This document shows positions 45,821-54,803 of a DNA stretch of 64,000 nucleotides, one piece after another. Position 1 is the first letter of the stretch, and every line of letters starts with the position of its first letter. The notes beneath the pieces were generated by a model. That model worked only from the letters and a program-made list of their open reading frames with translations, did no database searches and was not told the DNA's origin. Source of the DNA: Pseudonocardia cypriaca (GTDB taxonomy: Bacteria; Actinomycetota; Actinomycetes; Mycobacteriales; Pseudonocardiaceae); contig NZ_VFPH01000001.1 in NCBI RefSeq assembly GCF_006717045.1, positions 3,162,001 to 3,226,000 on the forward strand, written 5' to 3'. A program made the position numbers and the translations under genes.

Positions 45821-48800
45821 ATGCACGACGACCGCGTCCTGATCGAGCGGCGCATCGAGCGCATCCTGCGCGAGCGGCTGCGACCGGCGGTCCACGGCTC
45901 GGCCGTCCCCCTCGGCGTCGAGATCTGGCACGCGCCCGGCGAGCCGGTGGCCGTCGCCGAGGCGCTCCAGGCGCCCTTCCGCCCGGCCGGGGTGGGAGAG
46001 GCGTGGGGCCCGGCGTGGGGCACGAGCTGGTTCCACCTGACGGGGTCGGTCCCGGCCGAATGGGCCGGCCGCACCGTCGAGGCCGTGATCGACCTCGGGT
46101 TCGCCGTCGACCGCCCCGGGTTCTCCGCCGAGGCGCTCGTCCACCGCCCCGACGGCACCGCCGTCAAGGGGCTCAACCCGACCAACACCTGGCTGCGGAT
46201 CGCCGGCAGCGCCCAGGGTGGGGAGCCCGTCGACCTCTACGTCGAGGCGGCGGCCAACCCGCTCGTCGAGGGCGTGGGCACGCCGCTCGGCGAGGTCGGC
46301 ACGGCCGGCCCGGACACCCTGTACCACCTGCGCCGGGTCGTCCTCGCCGTGTTCGACGAGCCGGTGTGGGAGCTCGTGCAGGACGTCGAGGTGCTCACCG
46401 AGCTCATGCACGAGCTGTCGGTCGGCGACCCCCGCCGCTGGAACATCCTGCGCACCCTGCAGGGCGCCTTCGACGTCCTCGACCTCCAGGACGTCTCCGG
46501 CTCCGCGGCCGCCGTCCGCGCGGCGCTCGCGCCCGCGCTCGCCGTCCCCGCCACCGCGAGCGCCCACCGGGTGAGCGCCGTCGGGCACGCCCACATCGAC
46601 TCCGCGTGGCTGTGGCCGCTGCGCGAGACCGTCCGCAAGGTGGCGCGCACCGCGTCGAACGTCCTGACCCTGATGGACGACGACCCGGACTTCGTCTTCG
46701 CGATGTCCTCGGCCCAGCAGTGGGCGTGGATGGAGGAGCACCGCCCCGACGTGTGGGAGCGGATGCGCAAGAAGGTGGCGGAGGGCCAGTTCGTGCCGGT
46801 GGGCGGCATGTGGGTGGAGTCCGACACCAACATGCCCGGCGGGGAGGCATTGGCCCGCCAGTTCGTGCACGGCAAGCGGTTCTTCCTCGACAAGCTCGGC
46901 GTGGAGACCGAGGAGGTGTGGCTGCCCGACTCCTTCGGCTACAGCGGCGCGCTCCCCCAGCTCGTGCGCCTGTCGGGTTCCCGCTGGTTCCTCACCCAGA
47001 AGATCTCGTGGAGCCACTTCAACCGCTTCCCGCACCACACGTTCTGGTGGGAGGGCCTCGACGGCACCCGCGTCTTCACCCACTTCCCGCCGGTGGACAC
47101 CTACAACGCAACGCTCTCCGGCGCCGAGATGGCCCACCTCGTGCGCAACTTCGCCGACAAGGGCCTGGCCAACCGGTCACTGGTGCCGTTCGGGCACGGC
47201 GACGGCGGCGGCGGGCCCACCCGCGAGATGCTGGCGCGGGCCGCGCGGCTGCGCGACCTGGAGGGGTCGCCGCGGGTCGAGGTCGAGCACCCCGCCCGGT
47301 TCTTCGCGAAGGCCTTCGACGACTACCCGGAGGCGCCGGTCTGGGTCGGTGAGCTGTACCTGGAGACCCACCGCGGCACCTACACCAGCCAGGCCGGCAA
47401 CAAGCAGGGCAACCGCCGCAGCGAGCACCTGCTGTACGAGGCCGAGCTGTGGGCGGCCACCGCCGCCGTGCGCACCGGGCACCCGTACCCGTACGAGGAC
47501 CTCGACCGGATCTGGAAGTCGGTGCTGCTGCACCAGTTCCACGACATCCTGCCCAGGTCGTCGATCGCCTGGGTGCACCGCGAGAGCCGGGAGACCTACG
47601 CCCGGCTGGCCGCCGAGCTCGAGGAGATCATCGGCGCGGCGCAGCGAGCGCTCGCCGGCGACGGCAGGTCCGGCGGCGAGGTCGTGTTCAACGCGGCCCC
47701 GCACCCGCGCGCCGGGGTTCCGGCCCGCGGGGCGGCCCGGCCGACACCCCCTGCTCCGGCCACCCGCACAGTGCTGATGGCCGACCCTGCAAGCAGGTCG
47801 GCGGCCGCCGACGGCGGGTACGTCCTGGACAACGGTCTCGTCCGGGCCACCGTCGACGCGCGCGGGCTGCTCGTGTCCGTCGTCGACGTAGCGACCGGGC
47901 GGGAGACCATCGCCCCCGGCAGCCCGGGCAACCTGCTGCAGCTGCACCCGGACCTGCCCGCGCAGTACGACGCGTGGGACGTCGACCACGCCTACCGGCG
48001 CACCGTCACCGACCTGACCGAGATCGAGACCCTCGAACCGGAGGGGGACGCCGCCGTGCGGGTGGTGCGGCGGTTCGGCCGCTCCCGGGTGACGCAGGTG
48101 ATCTCCCTGCCGCCGGGGGCGGGCCGCGTCGACCTCGACACCGAGGTCGACTGGCACGAGGCCGAGACGTTCCTCAAGGTGGCGTTCCCCCTCGACCTGC
48201 GCGCGGAGCGGTCGGCGGCGGAGACCCAGTTCGGCTACGTGTACCGGGCGACCGACACCAACACGAGCTGGGAGGCCGCCAAGTACGAGATCTGCGCGCA
48301 CCGCTACCTGCACGTCGGCGAGCCCGGCTTCGGTGTCGCGCTGGTGAACGACTCGACGTACGGGCACGACGTCACCCGCGACATCCGGTCCGATGGCGGC
48401 ACGACCACGACCGTGCGCCTGTCACTGCTGCGCGCGCCGCGGTACCCGGACCCGGAGACCGACCAGGGCGTGCACCGGATGCGCTTCGCCCTCGTCCCGG
48501 GCGCCGATCTCGCCGACGCCACGCGCGAGGGCTACCGGCTCAACGTGCCCGAGCGGCGGGTGCCGGGCGACGCCGAGGTGCAACCCCTCGTACTGGCCGA
48601 CCACGACGGCGTGGTGATCTCGGCGGTGAAGCTGGCCGACGACGCGTCCGGCGATGTGGTCGTGCGCCTCTACGAGGCCGTCGGCGCGCGGGCGGCGGTG
48701 CGGCTGGACGTCGGCTTCGCCGCAACGGCGTGCACCGAGACCGACCTGCTCGAACGACCCATCGGCGGCGGGCACACGTCCGCCGGTGGCCCGGTCGATC

Positions 48801-48865
48801 TAACCCTGCGACCGTTCCAGGTCGTGACCCTGAGGTTCTCCCTCCCGGGCGGGGATCAGCAATGA
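45821..48865 (+). CDS. GH38 alpha-mannosidase
   Basis: 1014-residue cytoplasmic alpha-mannosidase with no signal peptide. The zinc ligands and site are in GHAHIDSAWLWPLRET (His256, His258, Asp260), and the catalytic nucleophile is Asp370 in WLPDSFGYSGALPQL. The beta-sandwich C-terminal half starts near residue 650. It should release mannose from alpha-mannosides imported by the following ABC genes. GAGGAG lies 7-8 nt before ATG 45821. Confidence 0.96.
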   Translation: MHDDRVLIERRIERILRERLRPAVHGSAVPLGVEIWHAPGEPVAVAEALQAPFRPAGVGEAWGPAWGTSWFHLTGSVPAEWAGRTVEAVIDLGFAVDRPGFSAEALVHRPDGTAVKGLNPTNTWLRIAGSAQGGEPVDLYVEAAANPLVEGVGTPLGEVGTAGPDTLYHLRRVVLAVFDEPVWELVQDVEVLTELMHELSVGDPRRWNILRTLQGAFDVLDLQDVSGSAAAVRAALAPALAVPATASAHRVSAVGHAHIDSAWLWPLRETVRKVARTASNVLTLMDDDPDFVFAMSSAQQWAWMEEHRPDVWERMRKKVAEGQFVPVGGMWVESDTNMPGGEALARQFVHGKRFFLDKLGVETEEVWLPDSFGYSGALPQLVRLSGSRWFLTQKISWSHFNRFPHHTFWWEGLDGTRVFTHFPPVDTYNATLSGAEMAHLVRNFADKGLANRSLVPFGHGDGGGGPTREMLARAARLRDLEGSPRVEVEHPARFFAKAFDDYPEAPVWVGELYLETHRGTYTSQAGNKQGNRRSEHLLYEAELWAATAAVRTGHPYPYEDLDRIWKSVLLHQFHDILPRSSIAWVHRESRETYARLAAELEEIIGAAQRALAGDGRSGGEVVFNAAPHPRAGVPARGAARPTPPAPATRTVLMADPASRSAAADGGYVLDNGLVRATVDARGLLVSVVDVATGRETIAPGSPGNLLQLHPDLPAQYDAWDVDHAYRRTVTDLTEIETLEPEGDAAVRVVRRFGRSRVTQVISLPPGAGRVDLDTEVDWHEAETFLKVAFPLDLRAERSAAETQFGYVYRATDTNTSWEAAKYEICAHRYLHVGEPGFGVALVNDSTYGHDVTRDIRSDGGTTTTVRLSLLRAPRYPDPETDQGVHRMRFALVPGADLADATREGYRLNVPERRVPGDAEVQPLVLADHDGVVISAVKLADDASGDVVVRLYEAVGARAAVRLDVGFAATACTETDLLERPIGGGHTSAGGPVDLTLRPFQVVTLRFSLPGGDQQ

Positions 48866-48909
48866 CGCCCGGACGTCATCACCAACGGCGGGAAGACGGA
48901 GGTAGCCCG

Positions 48910-50313
48910 GTGTCGAGTAGCGCGGTGTCGAGGAACCCAGTGGCAACCAGTGGAAGACGGCGATGGCGTGCGGCGGGTGCGCTGGCCGCGGCAGGTCTCA
49001 TGACCGCGGTGCTCGCCGCGTGCGGCGGTGGCGGTGAGTCCGAAGGGTCGACCGTGACGGTCACCTTCCGGCAGTTCGGCAACGACCGCGTGATGGAGAA
49101 CTTCCTCAAGGACGCCAAGGCCGAGTTCGAGCAGGCGCACGCGGGCACCACGATCGACCTCCAGCCCATCGTGGCGTCCAACGACGACTACTCCACGAAG
49201 CTGCAGCTGCAGATGCGCTCCCCGCGCACGTCGCCGGACCTCGTCTACGAGGACACCTTCCTCATCAACTCCGACATCGAGGCCGGCTACCTGCGTCCCC
49301 TCGACGAGTACATCTCCGCGTGGCCGGAGTGGAACAACTTCGTCGACACCGCCAAAGCCGCCGGCCGGGCGCTCGACGGCAAGACGTACGGCATCCCGAC
49401 CGGCACCGACACCCGGGGGATCTGGTTCAACAAGGAGATCCTCGCGCGCGCGGGACTGCCCGCCGAGTGGCAGCCGACCACCTGGAACGACCTCCTGACG
49501 GCGGCCCGGGCGATCAAGGCGGCCGTACCCGACGTCATCCCGCTCAGCATCTACGCGGGCACGCCGCTGGGTGAGGCGGCTTCGATGCAGGGCTTCGAGA
49601 TGCTGCTCTACGGCACCGGCGACACCCTGTACGACCACGCCAGCCAGAAGTGGGTGGTCGGCAGCCAGGGGTTCAAGGACGCCCTGCAGTTCCTCCAGAC
49701 CGTCTACTCCGAAGGTCTCGGCGCGACCCCGCAGCAGGTGCTGAACCCGAACTGGAACGACACCGTCGCCCAGGAGCTGATCCCCAAGGGTGGGGTCGCG
49801 ATCGCCGTCGAGGGCTCGTGGCTGTCGAACAACTGGCTGGAGAGCGGCGCGAACCCCTGGCCGCAGTGGAACACCGTCATGGGCTGGACGGCCATGCCGA
49901 CGAAGGACGGCCAGGCGCCGGGCAAGGTGAGCATGTCGGGCGGCTGGACGTGGGCCATCCCGCAGAACGCCGACAACCCCGACGCGGCCTGGGAGTTCAG
50001 CAGGTTGCTGAACGACAAGGCGCACCAGCTGAAGTTCGCGATCGACGAGGTGCAGATCCCGGTTCGCAAGGACGTCACGGCCGACCCGACCTACGCGCAG
50101 GCCAACCCGTCCAACGAGTTCTTCGCCTCGCTCGTGCCGATCACGACCTACCGGCCGGCGTACGCGGTGTACCCGCGCATCTCCAACGAGATCCAGGTCG
50201 CCACGGAGTCCGTGATCACGGGATCGGCCGACGTCGCGACGGCGGCCGGCCACTACGACAACCAGGTTCGGACCATCGCAGGCGACGCGGTCGTCGCGGC
50301 AGCGGGTTCATGA
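48910..50313 (+). CDS. Sugar ABC transporter solute-binding lipoprotein
   Basis: 467-residue extracellular binding protein of cluster 1. A basic stretch and hydrophobic helix end in the lipobox LAAC, followed by GGGGESEGS. GTG 48910 is preferred because GGAGG lies 7 nt upstream; ATG 48862, overlapping the mannosidase stop, would add 16 polar residues. It probably captures an alpha-mannoside, judged from the operon. Confidence 0.93.
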   Translation: MSSSAVSRNPVATSGRRRWRAAGALAAAGLMTAVLAACGGGGESEGSTVTVTFRQFGNDRVMENFLKDAKAEFEQAHAGTTIDLQPIVASNDDYSTKLQLQMRSPRTSPDLVYEDTFLINSDIEAGYLRPLDEYISAWPEWNNFVDTAKAAGRALDGKTYGIPTGTDTRGIWFNKEILARAGLPAEWQPTTWNDLLTAARAIKAAVPDVIPLSIYAGTPLGEAASMQGFEMLLYGTGDTLYDHASQKWVVGSQGFKDALQFLQTVYSEGLGATPQQVLNPNWNDTVAQELIPKGGVAIAVEGSWLSNNWLESGANPWPQWNTVMGWTAMPTKDGQAPGKVSMSGGWTWAIPQNADNPDAAWEFSRLLNDKAHQLKFAIDEVQIPVRKDVTADPTYAQANPSNEFFASLVPITTYRPAYAVYPRISNEIQVATESVITGSADVATAAGHYDNQVRTIAGDAVVAAAGS

Positions 50314-51227
50314 GCACCCTCACGGTCGGCCCGGGGCGCGGCGGCACCCGCCGCGCCCCGGCGCCCGTTGCTCTGATGCGCGGCCTGCCACTGGCACCCG
50401 CCGTCTTCCTGCTCGGGGCGTTCCTCGCCTGGCCGGTCGTGTACTGCGTGTGGGCGGCGTTCACCGACATGGCCCTGACCGGCGCGTCCGGGGCGGACTT
50501 CGTCGGGTTCGAGAACTTCACGCGGGCGTTCACGAGCGCCGAGTTCCACCAGTCCGTGTTCCTCACCGTGGTCTTCACGGTGCTGTCCGCGATCATCGGC
50601 CAGAACGTGCTCGGGATGGTGCTCGCCCTGCTGATGCGTTCCGGGCACCGGGTGGTGCGCGCGGTCGTCAGCGCGATCGTGATCGGGGCGTGGGTGCTGC
50701 CCGAGGTGGTGGCCGGCTACCTGTGGATGGCTCTGCTCGGCGACGGCGGCTCGCTCAACGAGATGCTCGGCGCCGTGGGCCTACCGCCGCAGAACTGGCT
50801 CTACACCGCGCCGATCCTGGCCGTCTCGATCGCCAACGTCTGGCGCGGCACCGCGTTCTCGATGCTCGTGTACTCCGCCGCGCTGTCGGAGGTGCCGAAG
50901 GAGATCGAGGAGGCCGCCACCGTCGACGGGGCGGGCCCCGCGCGCAGGCTCTTCTCGGTGACGCTGCCGATGGTGCGCCGGTCGATCGCGACCAACCTCA
51001 TGCTCATCACGCTGCAGACGCTCTCGGTGTTCGGCCTGATCTGGACGATGACCCGCGGCGGTCCCAGCAACCAGAGCGCCACCCTGCCGATCTACGCCTA
51101 CGTGCAGGCCTTCCAGTTCTCCGACCTCGGCTACGGCACCGCGCTGGCGCTGGTCCTGCTGCTCATCGGCGGGGTCTTCTCGCTGATCTACCTGCGTGCC
51201 CTGCGACTCGGGGAGAGCATGACATGA
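50310..51227 (+). CDS. Sugar ABC transporter permease (MalF-like)
   Basis: 305-residue membrane protein with six hydrophobic segments. The ATPase-coupling EAA loop is EVPKEIEEAATVDGAGPARRLFSVTLP. ATG 50310 overlaps the binding-protein stop (ATGA). Confidence 0.95.
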   Translation: MSTLTVGPGRGGTRRAPAPVALMRGLPLAPAVFLLGAFLAWPVVYCVWAAFTDMALTGASGADFVGFENFTRAFTSAEFHQSVFLTVVFTVLSAIIGQNVLGMVLALLMRSGHRVVRAVVSAIVIGAWVLPEVVAGYLWMALLGDGGSLNEMLGAVGLPPQNWLYTAPILAVSIANVWRGTAFSMLVYSAALSEVPKEIEEAATVDGAGPARRLFSVTLPMVRRSIATNLMLITLQTLSVFGLIWTMTRGGPSNQSATLPIYAYVQAFQFSDLGYGTALALVLLLIGGVFSLIYLRALRLGESMT

Positions 51228-52129
51228 CGACCGAATCGCCCGCGGTACCCGCTCCCCCTGCGGCGCCGGCCCTCGCCGGCGCTCGCCGGGCCGCACGCGG
51301 CCGCCGCTCGTCCCACGTGGTCGGCAAGGGCGTCGTCAACCTCGTCCTGCTGCTGATCGCGGCCTGCTTCGTGGTGCCCCTGCTGTGGGTCGTACTGGCC
51401 GCGTTCGACGAGTCGGCGGGCCTGTCGGTGTCCTGGCCGCAGCCGTGGTCGCTCGGCAACTTCGAGGCCGTGCTCAACACCGACACGACCTACCGGCCGA
51501 TGCTCAACGGGTTCATCCTCTGCGGCGGCGCCACGATCATCACGATCGCCGCCTCGGTGCTGGCGGCGTACCCGCTCTCGCGCTACCAGAGCCGGTACAA
51601 GCGACCGTTCATGCTCACGATCCTCTTCACGACCGGTCTCCCGATCACCGCGATCATGGTGCCGGTGTACGGCATGTTCGTGCAGGTCGATCTCATCGAC
51701 ACCTACCTGGGCACGATCCTGTTCATGGCGACCACCTCGCTGCCGATCTCGATCTGGCTCACGAAGAACTTCATGGACGCCGTGCCGATCGAGCTCGAGG
51801 AGGCCGCCTGGACCGACGGCGCCTCCCCGATGCAGGCGCTGCGCAGGATCGTGCTGCCGCTGATGTGGCCGGGGATGTCGGTGGTGGCGATCTACACCTT
51901 CATCCACCTGTGGGGGAACTTCTTCGTCCCCTTCATCCTGCTGCTGTCCAACGACAACCTGCCGGCGTCGGTCAGCATCTTCACGTTCTTCAGCCAGTAC
52001 GGCCAGGTGGTCTACGGCCAGCTCGCGGCGTACTCGGTGATCTACTCGCTACCCGCGCTGCTGCTGTACCTCGTGCTGTCGCGCCGCCTGGGCGGCGCCT
52101 TCGCGTTCGGCGGAGCGGTGAAGGGCTGA
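51224..52129 (+). CDS. Sugar ABC transporter permease (MalG-like)
   Basis: 301-residue membrane protein with six hydrophobic segments. The EAA loop is AVPIELEEAAWTDGASPMQALRRIVLP. ATG 51224 overlaps the preceding permease stop. No ATP-binding subunit is encoded, so a shared MsiK-type ATPase elsewhere is likely. Confidence 0.95.
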   Translation: MTTESPAVPAPPAAPALAGARRAARGRRSSHVVGKGVVNLVLLLIAACFVVPLLWVVLAAFDESAGLSVSWPQPWSLGNFEAVLNTDTTYRPMLNGFILCGGATIITIAASVLAAYPLSRYQSRYKRPFMLTILFTTGLPITAIMVPVYGMFVQVDLIDTYLGTILFMATTSLPISIWLTKNFMDAVPIELEEAAWTDGASPMQALRRIVLPLMWPGMSVVAIYTFIHLWGNFFVPFILLLSNDNLPASVSIFTFFSQYGQVVYGQLAAYSVIYSLPALLLYLVLSRRLGGAFAFGGAVKG

Positions 52130-52145
52130 GAGCCGGCCGGCGGGA

Positions 52146-52200
52146 GTTCAGGAAAGCCACGTTCAGGGCTTTGCAGGCCCTGAACGTGGCTTTCCTGGAC
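52146..52200. repeat. Long palindrome (family 1)
   Basis: 23-nt arms (52146-52168 and 52178-52200) with one mismatch, around CTTTGCAGG. Homologous to 40179-40233 in arms and loop. It provides the last 11-12 codons and the stop of the LysR gene, and may end the mannosidase operon transcript. Confidence 0.9.
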
Positions 52201-53077
52201 CTGGCGCGCCGGAAGGGCCTCCGGCCAGCGCAGCCAGCACCGCCCCGACCGCCGGCACCCGTTCGACCCCGGGGCGGTGGAGCACGCCGACCGTTCGCGG
52301 GGCGAGCGCGGGGTCGGGGTGGGCGCGCACGCCGTCGAAGGTGGTGGCGCGCAGCGCCATCTCCGGCAGCAACGACACCGCGAGCCCGCGGGCGACGAGC
52401 GCCTGCACGGCGACGTAGTCGTCGGTGACGTGCCGGATGTCCGGGGTGAAGCCGGCTGCCGCGCACGCGGCGAGGAGGTTGGCGCGGCAGCGCTCGCACC
52501 CCGCTGCCCACGCCTCGTCGCGCAGGTCGGCGAGGTTCTCGACGCCGGGGTGCGCGGCCGGGAGCACGATCCGTACCGGGTCCTCGGTGAGCGGCAGCCA
52601 GGCGAGGTCCGGCTCGTCCCCCTGCCCCGGGTAGCGGAACGCCAGTGCGAGGTGCACCGCGTTGGACCGCACGAGAGCGGCGGCCTCCGGCGGCTCGGCC
52701 TCCTCCACCCGCAGCTGCACGCCGGTTCCGCGTTCGCGCAGCTCAGCGGCGACCGCTGGGACGACGACCGCCGCTGCTGAGGGGAACGCCGCCATCCGCA
52801 CGGTCCCCCGGCGCAGCCCGACCAGCTCGTCGATCTCCTCGCGGGCGGAGCGCAGCGCGGCGTCGACGGCGTCGGCGTGGCGGAGTACCGCCGCCCCCGC
52901 CTCGGTCGGAACGACGCCGGTCGGGCCGCGAACCAGCAGCGGTGTACCCGCCTCGCGCTCCAGCCCGGCGAGCTGCTGGCTCACCGCGGGTTGCGTCCAG
53001 CCCAGCTCCCGCGCGCCCGCGCTGATCGAGCCGGCGCGCACGACCGCGCGGAAGGTGATCAGCCGCCTCGGGTCCAT
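52163..53077 (-). CDS. LysR-family transcriptional regulator
   Basis: 304-residue regulator. HTH: MDPRRLITFRAVVRAGSISAGARELGWTQPAVSQQLAGLEREAGTPLLVR (about 1-50), then the substrate-binding fold. ATG 53077 is the normal family start. The final residues GPGKPRSGPAKP and the stop codon come from a dispersed palindrome. It is divergent from the racemase-like gene and may control it. Confidence 0.9.
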   Translation of the reverse strand: MDPRRLITFRAVVRAGSISAGARELGWTQPAVSQQLAGLEREAGTPLLVRGPTGVVPTEAGAAVLRHADAVDAALRSAREEIDELVGLRRGTVRMAAFPSAAAVVVPAVAAELRERGTGVQLRVEEAEPPEAAALVRSNAVHLALAFRYPGQGDEPDLAWLPLTEDPVRIVLPAAHPGVENLADLRDEAWAAGCERCRANLLAACAAAGFTPDIRHVTDDYVAVQALVARGLAVSLLPEMALRATTFDGVRAHPDPALAPRTVGVLHRPGVERVPAVGAVLAALAGGPSGAPGPGKPRSGPAKP

Positions 53078-53146
53078 GGCCATAAGCATGGCCGATGGAT
53101 CCTGCAAGGAGAACACGGCTTCCTATGGCTCCGGGTCGGCCGCACG

Positions 53147-53857
53147 ATGGATCGCATGAAGCGGATCGGTGTCATCGGCGGGATGAGCTGGTACTCGACG
53201 GCGGAGTACTACCGGGTGATCAACGAGCGGGTGCAGGAGCGGCTGGGCGGGCACCACAGCGCCGACCTGCTGGTGCACTCCCTCGACTTCGCCGAGATCA
53301 GGCAGTGCCAGATCGACGGCGACTGGGAGCGGGCCGGGAAGATCATGGGAGCGAGCGCCGCCGGCCTCGTCGGTGCCGGGGCCGAGGTGGTCGTGCTCGC
53401 GACGAACCTCATGCACAAGGCGGCGGGAGCGATCGAGGAGGCGATCGCAGCCTTGCCTGTCACAGCGCCGTTCCTGCACATCGCGGACGCGGTGGGCCAG
53501 GAGGCGGTGCGGCTGGGCGCGCGGCGGATCGGCCTGCTCGGCGCCGGCGCGGTCCTGGCAGAACGCTTCTACGCCGAGCGGCTGGCCCGGCACGGTGTCG
53601 AGGCACTGGTGCCAGGGGCGCAGACCCGCGCCCGGCTCGACGAGATCATCTTCGGGGAGCTGACGGTGGGCGAGGTCCGCCCGGAGTCCCAGGCCGACCT
53701 GCGAGCGGCCGTCGAGGCGCTCGCCGAGGACGGCGCCGAGGCGGTGGCGCTGGCCTGCACGGAGCTGGAACTGGCGATCACGACGGCGGAGGTCCCGCTG
53801 ATCGCGACGGCCCGCACCCACGCGCGGGCCGCGGCCGATGCGGCACTGGCGACGTGA
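53147..53857 (+). CDS. Aspartate/glutamate racemase-family protein
   Basis: 236-residue cofactor-independent racemase-fold protein. IGVIGGMSWYSTAEYYRVINE is the YgeA-like opening. The two catalytic cysteine positions are VVLATNLMHKAA, where Asn-Leu replaces the usual Thr-Asn/Cys pattern, and VALACTELELAI, where the second cysteine is present. Loss of the first cysteine suggests reduced or one-sided racemisation, or an isomerase role. ATG 53147 or 53156; neither has a good ribosome site. Confidence 0.85.
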   Translation: MDRMKRIGVIGGMSWYSTAEYYRVINERVQERLGGHHSADLLVHSLDFAEIRQCQIDGDWERAGKIMGASAAGLVGAGAEVVVLATNLMHKAAGAIEEAIAALPVTAPFLHIADAVGQEAVRLGARRIGLLGAGAVLAERFYAERLARHGVEALVPGAQTRARLDEIIFGELTVGEVRPESQADLRAAVEALAEDGAEAVALACTELELAITTAEVPLIATARTHARAAADAALAT

Positions 53858-53864
53858 TCAACCG

Positions 53865-53934
53865 ACTTCGCACACCGAGCCCCCACTCCGCACAGGGCGG
53901 GCCTTGTGCGAGGTGAGGGCTCGGTGTGCGAAGT
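53865..53934. terminator. Long hairpin (family 2) between convergent genes
   Basis: ACTTCGCACACCGAGCCC (53865-53882) pairs with GGGCTCGGTGTGCGAAGT (53917-53934), and the stem continues inward to about 29 of 33 positions. TCGCACACCGA is shared with the centre of the 30-kb palindrome. It separates the racemase-like gene from the convergent sufT. Confidence 0.85.
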
Positions 53935-53937
53935 GGC

Positions 53938-54318
53938 TCAGACGCGGAAGCCGAGGGCGCGGAGCTGCTCCCGGCCCTCGTCCGTGATCTTGTCGGGGCC
54001 CCATGGCGGCATCCAGACCCAGTTGATCTTGATGTCGTCCACCAGGCCCGGCCCGATGAGGGCACCCCTGGCCTGCTCCTCGATGACGTCGGTCAGCGGG
54101 CAGGCCGCGGACGTGAGCGTCATGTCGATGGTGGCGACGCCGTTCTCCGCCTGGATGCCGTACACGAGGCCGAGGTCGACGACGTTGATGCCCAGCTCGG
54201 GGTCGACCACGTCCTTCATGGCCTCCTCGAGGTCGTCGATCGAGACCTCACCGGAAGGCGGTGCCGGCGGTTCGGGCATCCCGGCCGCGCCGCGCACGAC
54301 CTCGTCCGTCTCACTCAT
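53938..54318 (-). CDS. sufT: SufT-like DUF59 Fe-S maturation factor
   Basis: 126-residue MIP18/DUF59 protein. DVVDPELGINVVDLGLVYGI and MTLTSAACPLTDVI, with the conserved cysteine, are typical. Corresponds to Rv1466 and probably helps deliver Fe-S clusters made by the SUF machinery. ATG 54318 overlaps sufU by 4 nt. Confidence 0.94.
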   Translation of the reverse strand: MSETDEVVRGAAGMPEPPAPPSGEVSIDDLEEAMKDVVDPELGINVVDLGLVYGIQAENGVATIDMTLTSAACPLTDVIEEQARGALIGPGLVDDIKINWVWMPPWGPDKITDEGREQLRALGFRV

Positions 54319-54800
54319 GTGTGTGCCTCCTCCGGCTCGACGGTACCCGCCGCGCCGTTCTGGGGACCGGTCTCGGCACGAGCCACGGCGTCCTTGAACG
54401 CCATCCACCCGAGCAGTGCGCACTTCACGCGCGCCGGGTAGCGGGCCACGCCGGCGAACGCGACGCCGTCACCGAGCACGTCCTCGTCCGGTTCGACCTG
54501 GCCGCGGCCCTGCGCCATCTCCTGGAACGCGGCGAGGACCTCGCGCGACTCCGCGACCGACCGGCCGACCACGAGGTCGGTCAGCACCGATGCCGAGGCC
54601 TGGCTGATCGAGCAGCCGAGGGTCTCGTAGGAGACGTCGGTGACCTTCTCGCCGTCCAGCTTGACCCGGAGCGTGATCTCGTCGCCGCAGGTCGGATTGA
54701 TCTGGAAGGACTCGGCGTCGAACGGTTCGCGCAGGCCGGCGCCGTGCGGCGACCGGTAGTGGTCCAGGATGATCTCCTGGTACATCTGCTCCAGCTGCAT
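54315..54800 (-). CDS. sufU: SufU sulfur-transfer/scaffold protein
   Basis: 161-residue SufU. Zinc and transfer cysteines are in INPTCGDEI, TLGCSISQASASVL and RVKCALLGWMAF. SufU takes sulfur from SufS in Gram-positive SUF systems. It lies 3 bp after sufS. Confidence 0.95.
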   Translation of the reverse strand: MQLEQMYQEIILDHYRSPHGAGLREPFDAESFQINPTCGDEITLRVKLDGEKVTDVSYETLGCSISQASASVLTDLVVGRSVAESREVLAAFQEMAQGRGQVEPDEDVLGDGVAFAGVARYPARVKCALLGWMAFKDAVARAETGPQNGAAGTVEPEEAHT

Positions 54801-54803
54801 CCG

